Shown one piece after another: positions 46,705-58,179 of a stretch of 64,000 nucleotides of DNA. The stretch is from Apiotrichum sp. Y4204 (taxonomy: Eukaryota; Basidiomycota; Tremellomycetes; Trichosporonales; Trichosporonaceae). Position numbers and translations under genes: made by a program. Location: positions 930,001 through 994,000 of the forward strand of contig JAMYHL010000002.1 in assembly GCA_025531455.1 (NCBI GenBank), given 5' to 3'. How positions within the stretch are numbered: the first letter of the stretch is position 1; every line of letters starts with the position of its first letter. A model generated the notes under the pieces. It had not been told where the DNA came from and made no database searches. It saw only the letters and a list, made by a program, of their open reading frames with translations.

Positions 46705-48440
46705 TGTTGCTACTTGAGCTGTGGCGCCTCGTATCGCGTGAGTGAGCACACCAAGACCGCGCAGATCATGCAGGCGGCGACCGCCGCTGTGTGCTGTGCT
46801 CTGGCGCGTGGCACGTGCGAGTCGTGCAGGAGCTGCTCAACGCAGAGCCCGTCCTTAGGCGTCGCGGAGATATCGCCACTGGGATGATGCGGAGGGGGAT
46901 GGGAGGCTGCGGTTGGTGTTGAGAAATGTGAGATGATGTGAGATGCTGATCGTCGCTCGGTGGCCGACAGTCAGCAATCTGGCGCCACACTCGCGCGACA
47001 CCGTAGAATGGGGCGCGTCTGACAGCCTCTATTGCCATGTCAGTGTTCCCCGAGTCTTGGGATGAGAGTGTCGGTGCGCGGGCGAGCCGTCCTGGACGTA
47101 CCCTATGCCTGAAAAGGTGTTGAACCAAAAATAATAATAATCCCAAAACACAGACAAAACACATCAAAAAGAATAAATCATCATCAAGACATCGTCTACG
47201 ACAGACAGGCTACGTACGAGCTTCACGCTCCGACCAGAGAGGTGAGGGATGACCGTATGTAAGCATCGCTATGCGACACTGGCGTCTATCGCCAACTCAC
47301 GATCTGACCGGAGTCAAAACACATGCAGAATCAGATATGATATGCAGATACATCAATAAAGGAAGGAACCGTAAAGAGACAGCCCATGGTCCAAGACACC
47401 TACAGCTCAGCACCAGAACGAGCCCTCCAGCGATCAAGGGCCTCAGTGCTCGTCCTCGGATGGAACGGCCATTTTTGCGTTCAAAGGTGTAAGGATTCGG
47501 ACTGGTGGAGTCCAACATCCAGACCCAGTGCACCGTTCAGCCGCGATATCAGCCCCATACCCCTCCTCGTGTCCGCACGAAGCGTCCTTATAATTCCATT
47601 ACCGCTCCTTGTACACTGCCTGCCAGCTACCACTGCAATCCCACCTGCACGGAGACGCGGCCATCTCCGCCTCTCCCCGCTCGGCTCTGTACCTCTCGGC
47701 TCCCCTCGGCATGTATTCCGCTGCGGGGCGGGCATGATACTCGAGTAGATACTCGAGAGCCCAGGTGATAATCGAGACATCAGAAAGTACGGTATGGTGC
47801 AGGTGGTCGAGCAGGATCAGGAGCAGGATCAGGACTGATGCGAGAGTGTGTGTACCGTACGTCTATGTTGGTGCATGACCCGGACGCTGGAAGGCGCGGG
47901 CCGCAGTGATCAGTGCTACGTTATCCATTCTCCCCTCTCTGTACCCACGACGCGGCTACCCGTGACCGAACGCTCCGTCCAGCTGTGGAGCTCGAGCGCT
48001 CATCGCCCTTCGCCCCTCCCCGGGGCCCGGCGTTGCGAGCAGGTAGCAGGGGCATTATTCCGGATAAGACTGTTAATTTGTTCCTCCACATCTTCAGTAC
48101 CTCTTCGCCCTATGTCGTCGCGATATCCCCGCGATCGCCGACTACCAAGGTGTCGCGTGCCTTCATTGTGAGGCCTTGGCGCTCGCTTCAGCTTCAAGCT
48201 TGGGGAGTCTGGACCGCGCCAAGAGCGGGCCGGGGGTTGGAAGCCGGCGGTATCTCGAGTGGTAGAACCAAGCGCGGTCTGTAGCTCAGTAGTCAGTTGC
48301 CGCTGCGCGCCGCGCTGACACTCGGCGTGTGCCATGCCATGCCGTGTATGAGACTGGGCACCAAGCTCTGCACAATACCGGTAATCAACGAGTGTAGGCG
48401 GAACACAATCCCGAAAGGCAGGCACGTGCCTCGAGGGGAG

Positions 48441-48480
48441 CCCCATTGGCCCCCATTGGCCCCCATTGGCCCCCATGGCC
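48441..48480 (+). repeat. 10-bp repeat CCCCCATTGG with three inverted CCAAT words
   Basis: Three near-identical 10-bp units (the first one base shorter) followed by a degenerate copy (CCCCCATGG). Each unit contains ATTGG, the reverse complement of CCAAT. Confidence 0.9.
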
Positions 48481-49715
48481 CAACTCTTCCAGCCCCACAA
48501 TCTGTGATGAATGTTAGGCGCGAGGCACTCGTCGTTTGCAGATTTTTGGCTGAGGGCGATGGAGGCAAGGGGGAGATGAGGAGGATGAGGGGTGAAGCGC
48601 CTCCACGCAGACAGCGGCAGTGGTGCGGCAGATGTAACAATTACAATGTGCAGGCGCTTTGTGCCGCACTTGGCCCGCATCACCACTTGCACGCCCGGCC
48701 CTAACCCGGCGATAACAACCCACCTACCCACTCTTTGTCGTCCCTGCGCTGCATGCGATGCGATACGGCGATACGCACGCGCAGTGATTGGCGAGTCGCG
48801 CTGGCCGACGAGTCCGAGAAAGCGGGGCTCAGCGACCCTCAGGGCTCCCCCGTGCGGAGACGAGCTGCGATAGCTGCGATCTTGCGATGGGATACGGGGT
48901 CTGTACTTGCCTGGCGTGTCGGCTCCGCGGCTGGGGACGCGGTGCGGGGTGGCCGCTGCGCTGGGCTCCATTACCCTTGCCTCCTCCACTATCCAGAGTA
49001 TGTTGTTGCCCGCTCGATTGGCTTGTGCCTTGGCTCGCGGCTCGGCGACTGTGGGCTGGGCAATTTACGGGGAGCGTCCTGCGCGCAGTAAGCGAGCAGC
49101 AGCAGCAGCGGCAGGAGGAGCGGCAAGGTTGTCCCATCGGTTTTATCCCCCACAGGAACCATTGCCCAAGGCACTCGATTGACGAGAGCTGCGGGGCTGG
49201 GGCGGGGCTGCCGGGGCTGCCGGGGCTGTCCTGGGGCCGGTGCGCCACCTGCGAAAGGAGCAGTGTGCATGATGGCCGTGATGGCCGATGGCAGACAGCG
49301 GAACGGTGCATGCGATTGGCGAATGCATAGACCAGGACCAAGGCTTACAGCAGCGGCGGCAGTGTGCGCCGCTGAGCGCCGATGTGAGACGCATGAGACT
49401 CACGCCTGTTTCACGACGCGGATACACCGGAATTAAGCAGAATGAAGAAACCAGTCCGAGAGATCCAGGATCGCAGGATCACAACGCGACAAGGGAGAGC
49501 GAGATCATGTGCTCGGCAAAGCGAGAGCGTCGCAGTCCATGCAATGCGGCGTAGCTGGTAGCGTACAACAGCTGGCTTTAACTGACTTTAGCCGGGTAAG
49601 CTGTACCCCCAAGTTATTAAAGTCTCGTGCATGCACAGTCGTGCTCCCCCTCTCCCCCCATCATCCCCCCATCTCTGGACACTCACACCAACACCTCCCG
49701 GCACCGCAGCGCACC

Positions 49716-51875
49716 ATGTCCTCCTCCAAGCAGACGCTCCAGGCGTCGGCGGCGTCGCGTCTCCAGAGCGTCGCCTCCGCGCTCTCCACCAAGACCCCGG
49801 CATTCAAGAACCCCAACCAGCTCAAGTTTGCCGCGCCCCCGCCGCCCGGCCTCCCGGTGCACATGACCCCGCTCAACCCCATCTCGTTCCTCCTCCGCTC
49901 GGCATACATCCGCCCCCACCGCATCGCCATGAAGCACCCCGCTATCGGCGTCGAGTGGACCTACGCCGAGTGGTGAGTTGTGGAGTCCCCTTTGGTAGCC
50001 GAGCCGTGAGAGCCGAATGACCCTTTTTTGCCGAACGCCGACATCGCTCTTTTTATGGGAGTGTGACGAGCGGCTGAACGGTCATGGGATGGCATTTTGA
50101 GGTGCCAGATCGAGTGAGGCTGAGAGCGATGCGGGTGATGCCGAAGCCGCAAGTGATGGCATCGGTGATCCTGCAGACTGCATCGTGCAGATGGCATCGC
50201 GGAGCTACACTCTGGATCGCTTGCCGTCATGAACCATGCCACAAGATCGGTCGCTCACCGCTCACCAACACCCTTTCCGAGCCCAATGAGTCCAGCTGAC
50301 ACCCAGGGCTATGCGCGTCTGCGCGCTCGCGTACGGTCTCAAGAAGCGCGGTATCAAGCGCGGCGAGCGCGTCGCAGTCATCTGCCCGAACGTGCCCATG
50401 ATCCTCGACCTAATCCAGGCGCTGCCTGCGATTCACGCGGTCATTGTCCCGATGAACATCCGTCTCACCAAGCCCGAGGTCAATTACATTCTCGAGCACT
50501 CGGGTGCGACCATGATCGTTGTCGACCACGAGTTCAAGCACCTCGCCGACGACTTTAAGGGTGAGGTCATCGTCTCGCTCGACTCGGGAGGCCGTGACCC
50601 TACGGACCCGTACGAGCAGCTCATCGAGTCGGGCCGCCACGATGCCGACGTCGTGGGCTGGGCTGGCCTCACCCTCATCGACGATGAGGACGCCAACTTT
50701 GCCATCTGCTACACTTCCGGCACCACCGGCCGCCCCAAGGGTGTCGTCACCACCTACCGCGGCACCTACCTCGCCGCCATGGCCAACGCCATGGAGTCCA
50801 AGCTCGACTTTGAGTCCAACTACCTCTGGATCCTCCCCGCCTTCCACGCCCTCGGCTGGACCTTCCCCTTCGCCATCACTGCCGCCACTGCTGGCCAGGT
50901 GTGTCTCCGCTCCGTTGGCGACTACTCGCCCATCTGGGAGTCCATCTTCCGCGACCGCATCTCCACCTACTGTGCGGCCCCCACCGTTCAGATCGGTATC
51001 TGCAACCACCCTGCCGCCCGCCAGGTCCCCCACCCCATCCGCACCCTCGTTGCTGGCGCCGCCCCCTCCGCCTTCCTCATCAGCACCCTCGAGAAGAAGC
51101 TCAACATCCACGTCGTCCACGTGTACGGCCTCACCGAGACGTACGGCCCCTTCACCACCTGCATCCAGCAGCCCGAGTGGGCGAGCCAACTCGACGAGGA
51201 GGAGTTCTACAAGCGCAAGGCCATGCAGGGCCACGCGTTCGTGTGCGCCGAGGAGGCACGTATCATCGTCCCCGAGTCGGACGCCTCGCATGGCTTTGCC
51301 GACGTCACCCCGAACGGCCACGAGGTCGGAGAGATTGTTATGCGTGGCAGTGAGTGGATTGTTTTGTTACCCTTCTGTTTCCTTGTCCTGACTTTCCAGA
51401 CATTGTCATGAAGGGCTACTGGAACGACGCCGAGGCGACCGCCAAGGCGTTCGAGGGCGGCTACTTCCACTCTGGTGACCTTGCCGTCCGCATGCCGTAC
51501 GGCATGATGTCCATCCAGGACCGTTCAAAGGACATTATCATCTCTGGTGGTGAGAACGCCTCGTCGCTCTCGATCGAGTCGGTCATCTACCAGCACCCGG
51601 ATGTGCTCGAGTGCGCGGTCGTTGCCCGCCCGCACGAAAAGTACGGCGAGCGCGCACACGCCTTCATCATCCTCCGCCCGCACGCAGCGGACCAGTGGAA
51701 GGTCAAGCCCGACGAGTTTGCCGTCGAGCTCAAGACCTTCTGCAAGCCCCTCCTTCCCGGTTTCGCGCGTCCCGAGTGGGTAGAGATCGTCGGCGACCTC
51801 CCCAAGACGTCCACGGGAAAGATCCAGAAGCACGAGCTTCGCAAGCGCTTCAAGTCGATTATCCCCGGTCAGTAG
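49716..51875 (+). CDS. AMP-forming acyl-CoA synthetase
   Basis: Exons 49716-49972, 50307-51349 and 51400-51875 give 591 aa. The N-terminus (MSSSKQTLQASAASRLQSVASALS) resembles a mitochondrial presequence. The ATP-binding signature CYTSGTTGRPKG is near residue 240, the adenylate motif VYGLTETYGPF near 380, the GYWNDAEAT and FHSGDLAVR hinge segments follow, and KTSTGKIQKHELR near the end carries the catalytic lysine. The enzyme activates a carboxylic acid through an acyl-AMP to its CoA thioester. Overall similarity is to medium-chain/plant AAE-type synthetases rather than very-long-chain ones; the substrate is not determinable. No PTS1 (ends IIPGQ). The first intron (334 nt) is unusually long here. 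Confidence 0.9.
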
Positions 51876-52718
51876 TTTAGCTGTCTGTAGTGAGAAAAGC
51901 GCCGCGGCGCCGTTGTACGATTGTATGGATGGCAGTTTGGATTCCTAGGAGGCGGCGGGCGGAGCGAGCAGGGAAGAGAAATAACGGGAAGAGTACTGAG
52001 CGGACAGGAGGGCAAGAAGAGTACATAATTATGAGATGTGAGCTGGCGCAAGCACACCGCCAACGCCTCGACCGCCACTGGCGCTTGGGTAGCGGGTCCC
52101 GCTCGACCTGGTTCGTTTCACCCCTCTAACACAGGTGGCCAGAAGCCCACGGTTCCTCCCCCGCGTTCGGACCCAATCCTCACCCCGAGCGAGATGCAGG
52201 AACGAGCTACACTTTCTGACTTTGTTCTCATCCCATTCCGAGTGTGGCCAAACACGAAACGACAACTTGGGACCAAGACATGCATGCAGCCTGCAGAGGT
52301 AACAGGAAGCAACCTGAGGGATCGGCATTAATGACGTCATGACTCCCATGCCCTCATGCTCGGCTCCGAAGAATACTTCCGCCACCGCGCGGCCCGTTCG
52401 CCGGCCGGCATGGGGGGTTTCGGCATTTGCCCTGCGGATCGCTCTAGCGCTCTAGCGCCGGCCCAGAAGGGATCGGCACGCGGCACGATCGGCCGGAACG
52501 CCAACGCGTTCATTACATCTTCGGCATCTCTCCACCACCACCACACTGAGAGAAGCACTGCGATGAGAACCATCCATGCCGCGCAATGTCTTATAACGAT
52601 CGGAGCGCAATTTTATCGTCTCCCAATCACCACTCACGCATCACGCACCCACTGATCCAAACTCCCCAACTGCAGCCCAACCCAGCCCAGCCCAGCCCAG
52701 CCCATGGCCTAACCCACC
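51876..52718. other. Intergenic region and promoter of the gene at 52719
   Basis: No gene was seen. It ends in a CCCAG tandem array (52687-52701) directly before a two-codon upstream ORF. Confidence 0.5.
52704..52712 (+). promoter_or_regulatory. Minimal upstream ORF (ATG GCC TAA)
   Basis: A Met-Ala-stop frame ends six bases before the main ATG at 52719. If the leader includes it, ribosomes must leak past or reinitiate. Confidence 0.55.
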
Positions 52719-54260
52719 ATGGTCCTGCGGTACACGTCCACCTCGTTCGGCACGCTGCTGCGCGGCATGGCCGCGACAGTGCGCGCGGCGGGGCGGCCCC
52801 TCGCGTCCCCCGCTCGGTGGCGGTTCGCTCTGAAACGCACGCTCGCCGCCTCGCGCGCCCACGTCGCGCAGCCCACCACGGCTGCCGCCCGCAATTTCAC
52901 CTCGTCGGCTAGTATTCGCCACTCGCCCCGCACAGTCAACTACGGAAACACAAAGCACACCTTCGCGCGCGCAGGGTATCGTCCCTCGGCGGGCTCTCCC
53001 CGGGGCCCCGCCGTCCCCGCCAATGTCGGCCTCGGCGCAGCGCGCACATTCGCCTCGGGGCCCGCGGGCTCGTTCCAGGCCGGCGTGAACAATGTCCCGG
53101 TGGTGCTCCGCGCGTTTGCCCAGCTCGTCGACGACGACAAACTCCCCCGCCCCAAGCGGTATGCGCCGTACGTCCCCCGCCGCCGCCAGCGCTCGTCCCG
53201 GACATCCCGCGGCATCCGCGCCCCCCGCCGCCACTCGTCCTCCTCCACCGCCTCCACCTCCACCTCGGCAGTCCTCCGTGAACTTGGGCACTACTTCCCC
53301 GTCGTGGTCCCCGCCACAGAGGAGGTTCCCCTTCCGCCGCAGCCCGAGACCCTCGTTTCTGAGGGATACACCGCTACACTCGCGCTCCCCCTCGCCCCGA
53401 GCCTTACTGCGCTGCTCGCCCCGACCGCGGAGATACCCTATGCAGACGCCGAGATCGGGGTCGCCGTACTTGCCCGGCTGACGCACGGTATCCTCCCCCT
53501 GCATGAAGCGTATGCGGCTGCGGGCGCGCGCGTCATCCCCCTCCTCGCGAAACTGGAGGCTCTCGGCGTCCTCGACGTCAACGCCTTTCCCGCCACGACG
53601 CTCGATATCGCCCTCGACCACCGCGGCGAACCGGACATCCTCCGTATCGTCTTCGCTGGGCGTTCGGCGGATGATGTGCGCGATCTCCTCGGCGACGCAC
53701 TCCAGACTGACGCGTGTTGGGCCCTCTCGGATGCGAAGCACGCTACCATCGTTCCTCTCGACGAGGACGAAGCTCGCGAACAGTGGAACCAGTGGGACCA
53801 GCGGGACCAGAGGGAGCAGCTTACCGAGTCCACCGCATCCGTCGACCTCATCATGCCGACGCTAGACCTCTCCGCCGCACCGACGGTCGTGCCCTCGAGG
53901 TACGACGCCGAGTTTGACGACTCGTGGCCATCCCCTGCGCCAAGTATGTCAGAGTACTCGACGCCATCCAGCACGGGGCTCTCGACGCCGTACTCGTTCG
54001 GCTCGCTTGGTGAGAGCTGGGACTCGTCGTCCTCCGTTTCCGGCTCGGGATCCCTCTCGCCCTCGTCCCTCGTGTCTAGCCTCGCGGCGCTCGCAGACGA
54101 GCACACGGGGTGGATATCGCCTCCGACGGCTGCCGACGACCTCGACGCGTGGAGCGACTCGTGGAGCGCCGACGGCGATATCCACGAGAGAGACGGCCAG
54201 GTCGAGGAGGTCGAGATGTTTTGGGTCGGCGGCGGGCTCAGTCTTACCCAGTCGTGGTGA
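52719..54260 (+). CDS. Putative mitochondrial protein of unknown function
   Basis: A single exon of 513 aa. The first 75 residues are Arg/Ala/Ser-rich with no acidic residue (for example ARNFTSSASIRHSPR), a strong mitochondrial presequence pattern. An Arg/Ser-rich segment (about 160-190) is followed by RELGHYFPVVVPATEEVPLPP, a folded-looking alpha/beta region up to about 370, and an acidic Ser/Asp-rich tail containing Trp. There is no transmembrane segment. A local Gln/Trp/Arg/Asp repeat (EQWNQWDQRDQREQ) sits near 360. I do not recognise the family. AATAAA at 54279 is a likely polyadenylation signal. Confidence 0.75.
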   Translation: MVLRYTSTSFGTLLRGMAATVRAAGRPLASPARWRFALKRTLAASRAHVAQPTTAAARNFTSSASIRHSPRTVNYGNTKHTFARAGYRPSAGSPRGPAVPANVGLGAARTFASGPAGSFQAGVNNVPVVLRAFAQLVDDDKLPRPKRYAPYVPRRRQRSSRTSRGIRAPRRHSSSSTASTSTSAVLRELGHYFPVVVPATEEVPLPPQPETLVSEGYTATLALPLAPSLTALLAPTAEIPYADAEIGVAVLARLTHGILPLHEAYAAAGARVIPLLAKLEALGVLDVNAFPATTLDIALDHRGEPDILRIVFAGRSADDVRDLLGDALQTDACWALSDAKHATIVPLDEDEAREQWNQWDQRDQREQLTESTASVDLIMPTLDLSAAPTVVPSRYDAEFDDSWPSPAPSMSEYSTPSSTGLSTPYSFGSLGESWDSSSSVSGSGSLSPSSLVSSLAALADEHTGWISPPTAADDLDAWSDSWSADGDIHERDGQVEEVEMFWVGGGLSLTQSW

Positions 54261-54918
54261 TGGATCGTGAATGGAGAGAATAAAAACTGGAAAATAGTCA
54301 TAAAAATCAGAAAACAGCTACAGAATTCAGAAAGCAGCTTTACGAGTTGGGATGGCTGTATGGCATGCAGACCTTGGCAGATTTTGTGTTGATAGCGTGA
54401 TGAGAGCCATGTTGTTGTATTTGCGGGGCTCTGTGTCTCGGTCCTCGGTGTCAGGTCAGTTCCGTGGGCTCCGTGTCTGTCGTGGTGCCGGGGTAGTTTA
54501 GCAGAGCAGTGGGGGCCAGAACAAGATGCTACGATTGCCTGCCTCCAAAATCCCCCTACCAGTCTTTAAACAACGTCAAAGGATCCATCGAGCGTGAGAA
54601 GGTGGTCAGTCTCGACCAGTTTGCTGTTTCCGCCGCTCCGTCTATCTCTCAGAGGGCGGAAAGGTCAGCACACACTACACGGCCGTCGTCTACAAAGTCC
54701 CAAAGAGCGCGCTCTCAGAACGTACCGCAAAATCACGCGACCCACCGCGCCGAGAACTATATATATAAATGCCTTGTGGAGAGTCTCGTCCGTAAATCCA
54801 TAAGCTTGAAACTGATACCGAGACTCTCGTCAGTGAAATACGGGATTTACCAACACAAGACCGGTCTGTAAAATACTTTTGGCGTCCATCTACAAGACGT
54901 AAGTTCAAGAAATATCTC
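54261..54918. other. Intergenic DNA upstream of the tRNA gene
   Basis: It holds the 3' end region of the preceding gene (AATAAA at 54279-54284) and a TATATATATAAA-like AT stretch near 54762-54773 with no coding sequence to match. Confidence 0.5.
54279..54284 (+). terminator. Polyadenylation signal AATAAA
   Basis: Nineteen bases past the stop codon at 54260. Confidence 0.5.
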
Positions 54919-54989
54919 ACACTGTTGGTGAAACGGTATCATGCGTCGTTGCCATCGACGCGGCAGGGGTTCGACTCCCTTACAGTGTA
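54919..54989 (+). tRNA. tRNA-Gly (anticodon GCC)
   Basis: Folds by hand into a complete cloverleaf: acceptor ACACTGT/ACAGTGT (7 bp), D arm GTG/CAT with GG in the loop, anticodon arm CGTCG/CGACG with loop TTGCCAT (anticodon GCC), four-base variable loop, T arm AGGGG/CCCTT with loop TTCGACT, discriminator A. No intron; 71 nt. Box A (TGGTGAAACGG) and box B (GGTTCGACTCC) are present, and a TTTTT Pol III terminator follows at 54993. Confidence 0.95.
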
Positions 54990-55598
54990 TACGTTTTTGC
55001 CTTTTTGGCCCATTTTGTAGTTCAGTTGTTTCGTCTCGCGGCCCTCGCGCGTAGGTCGCATGCATTGTGCATGTCCTCCATGCGTTGACATCGTGTAATA
55101 TGCATGGCTCCGGCGTGCATCACGCATGAACATCGCTTTGCAACGGGGGTGCAGTGGGTGCCGACGGAGTGGGACACGGTCCAAAGGCAGTCGATCACTG
55201 ACCGACAGACTGGCCGATCCACTGGCTGGTACGCGCAGCGTCATTCCACCTCCGCAAGCTCCTTGCTGGCTACTTTGTGCCAAGCGCCGCCTACGCAGTT
55301 CTCGAGCTGCCACGGCACTGAACCATCATTTGCGCATATCCACATCTACACGTAACATCACAACAACAACAATCACGACTTCTCACACACACTCCTTATC
55401 GCTATCCACTGTTTCGTGATTCCAGTGCAGACGACTGCGGACGACTAACCCCGAGGTCCGTTGCGCGTCGCGACGCCCAGCCAGCCCGCCAGTCCGGGAC
55501 ACGTTTTGGACTCCCGCAATTAACAATTCACACCTCCCCATCCCGATTCCTCCCTTTCTTCGAGTTTGACTCGCAACCTCTCTCGCAAGCAGGACGAC
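54990..55598. other. tRNA 3' flank and promoter of the PTM1-like gene
   Basis: A TTTTT terminator comes first, then no recognisable gene. Confidence 0.5.
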
Positions 55599-58179
55599 AT
55601 GCGGTTGTTGAAACTCCTCGCGGCTGCCGGCGCGGCGGCGACGGCGCTTGCGTCCAAGGGTGAGTTCTGAGCCGTGTATCACAGTGGGGAGTGTTACGAT
55701 CGCTGGCGGAGGCTCAAGGTATACGGACACCCATGCGGCTGAAGAGGGGCGTGGCGGAGGTCGGGCATGTCAATCCAGCGACGAGACCGTTCCGGCTGGA
55801 CGAGGCTGCCGTCCCGAGGACAAGGCTTCCTCCAAGACGTCTGAGCTCAACTGGGTCTGAATCCACTACCGCGCTGTAATTTGGACGGACAGAGGATGGG
55901 GGGGGAGGACTGTCGCCTGCAGTGTGTTGGAAGACGTGGTGCAGCATTTCGTTGGGTGTGCTAACCCCCAGTGGACATTAAGGACTCGGATATACTGCAC
56001 CAGGTCTGCGAGGGAATGTATGGCGGCAAGGACGCATATATTGAAGGTACGTGTCGCTGCAGCTGTTGCGCCGCAGCACGGATCGTGCTCGAGTCGCTGG
56101 CACATAGCTGTGCAATCTCCCCGCCGCTGCGCATGTGTGCGCTTGCTCACGCCCAGTGTCGTTTGGACCAGAGTCATCGGGCGAGGTTGCATTCATCATC
56201 TTTGAGTGGAAGGATATCGACTTTATTGGCGCCGCCAAGGCGCAGCCCGAGGACGACATGGGCTACCTGGTATGTCGTTCAGAGTTCGGATCTGAACTCG
56301 TCCTTGTCAGCCACTGACTGTCCCACAGCCGGAGAAGAAGTACATCTGCACATCACCAGTAGGTAAGTCGTACATGAATCTCCGTTTCATAACCGCGAAG
56401 CCTCGCTAACTCGTCGCAGTTGCCGAGGGTCTCTGCACAGCGGACAAGCTGGGCGCATTCATCACTGTCGTTCCCGAGGGCCACAACACGTCCATCTACA
56501 CCACCCCTTTGCGCTTCAACCCCAAGTCCAGCGGTGAGGCCAGTGATAACAAGCCGGCCGAGGAGTCTCCTGTGGCGGGCGGTGACGGGCCATCTCGACG
56601 CGCACCCCAGGGTACCGACACCCCTCCCACGACCACGACACCTGTAACCCAGAACCCGAACAATGTCAAGGAATACACCGAACCCATCAAATACGATGTG
56701 CCCAAGACGGGATACTACTGTGTCGGTGCGTGTGATCCCTCGACCTGTGCTCACAACAGGCGTCGTTCCTCTAACCCTTCCCCAGCGTCGGGATGCTGGC
56801 CCTGTTGAGCGGGCACCTGCAGAGCATGCGACCTTCACGGGCACCATTACTTTCCGTAACCAGTTCAAGGGCGAGCTGGCTGCTGCTGATTTCCCCAAGG
56901 TCGGAGTGAGTAATACCATTTGTATGGTTCTGCTTCGTCAGGTCTGACATCTAGCTCTACGGCGTGCTCTCCATCGTCTACTGTCTTCTGGCAGCAGGGT
57001 GGGCTTTCCTCTGTGTGAGGCACTACCAGGAGCTCCTCCCCATGCAGTACTACATTTCGGGAACAATCGTTTTCCTCATTGTTGAGATGCTCGCGCTCTT
57101 CGCATACTACCGCTACGTCAACAAGCACGGTGCCGGCGCTGGTTCGACAGCGTTCTTGGTCGTAATCTCGATTCTCAACGCGGCACGTACCGCCCTGTCC
57201 TTGTTCCTACTGCTCATCGTTTCGATGGGCCTCTCTGTTGTGACTCCGTCGCTTGGCTCTATCATGACTCGGGTGCGCATTCTCACCGCCTTTCACTTCA
57301 TTTTCGGCGTGGCGTACGCGGTTGGAAACGTAAAGGTGGACATTGATGTAGGTTGTTGTTCCAAGAGCGTCTCACTGACTTCAGTCCGCGTCCCTGCTTA
57401 TTGTTCTCGGTCTCGTCATTCCTCTTGCGGTGACGCTTACTACCTTCCTCATGTGGATCATCATCAGCCTAAACGGCACAATCCTCCACCTTCAGGAGCG
57501 CAAGCAGACGTTCAAGCTCAAGATGTTCCAACGTCTGTGGCGTATCCTCATCATTGCCGTGATCGCGGTAGGAGCATTCTTCATCCTGTCCTCCATCTCT
57601 CTCTCCAACCGCCTTGACGACGACTACGAGCCGAGCAACTGGCGCTGGCGCTGGCTGCTCCTCGACGCGTCCCTGGCCCTTATCTACCTCGCGACATTCA
57701 GCGCCGTTTCGTGGCTGTGGCGCCCGACAGACAACAACGTCCGCTTCTCCATGTCGACCGAGCTGGCACAGGACGAGGCCGATGCGGAGGATTACGAGAT
57801 TGACTCGCTTCAGCCAAGCAATGCCCATCTGCAGGCTGACCCACTGGGCCTCGAGCCTGACGAGGGCCGTATCCGCATCCACGGCGATGATGATGATGGA
57901 GACTACGACGAGCGCCAACGCATGACCCGGGACTCACTCGATGACGAAGACGAGCGCAAGGGCTTTATCGCACAGTCCAAGGTCAAGTCAAGCGGCGGAA
58001 CGGACGGCACCAGCCATCAGCCTATCCGTGCGGCCAGCGGCCCCGGTGAAGTGAACGACGACAATGTCGTCTTTACCATGGGCGACGACAGCGACGACGA
58101 GCAGGGCTCGCCCAGCAGGCTGCTCAGCCCCGCTGGGGACTCACGCAGGTCGAGCGGGAGTAAGTCCAAGTCGGACTAG
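55599..58179 (+). CDS. PTM1: PTM1-like seven-transmembrane Golgi protein (Lung 7-TM family)
   Basis: Eight exons: 55599-55659, 55972-56046, 56157-56269, 56329-56362, 56420-56725, 56760-56905, 56955-57347, 57385-58179; 640 aa. Signal peptide MRLLKLLAAAGAAATALA; luminal domain with a Pro/Thr-rich insertion and YYCVGVVP, then FRNQFKGELAAADFPKVGLYG leading into TM1. Seven hydrophobic segments occupy about 245-500 (LYGVLSIVYCLLAAGWAFL first, DASLALIYLATFSAVSWLW last). A long acidic cytosolic tail ends in Ser/Lys. The family (yeast Ptm1, GOST proteins) sits in Golgi and endosomal membranes with roles in trafficking. The first intron (312 nt) is long; small exons were fixed by frame and motif continuity. 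Confidence 0.88.

Larger units (their letters stand above)
45818..49715. other. 3.9 kb divergent intergenic region, no supportable gene
   Basis: Between the GPI-type gene (minus) and the acyl-CoA synthetase gene (plus). The longest frame (48000-48989, minus) starts at GTG and reads as chance. Two short tandem repeats are annotated separately. Confidence 0.5.

Noticed and set aside
48279..48330. TAGCTCAGTAG resembling a tRNA D arm
   Set aside because: No box B or T arm follows within tRNA distance.
48000..48989. 329-codon minus-strand open frame
   Set aside because: It begins at GTG, has no domain, and its composition looks like antisense chance in GC-rich DNA.
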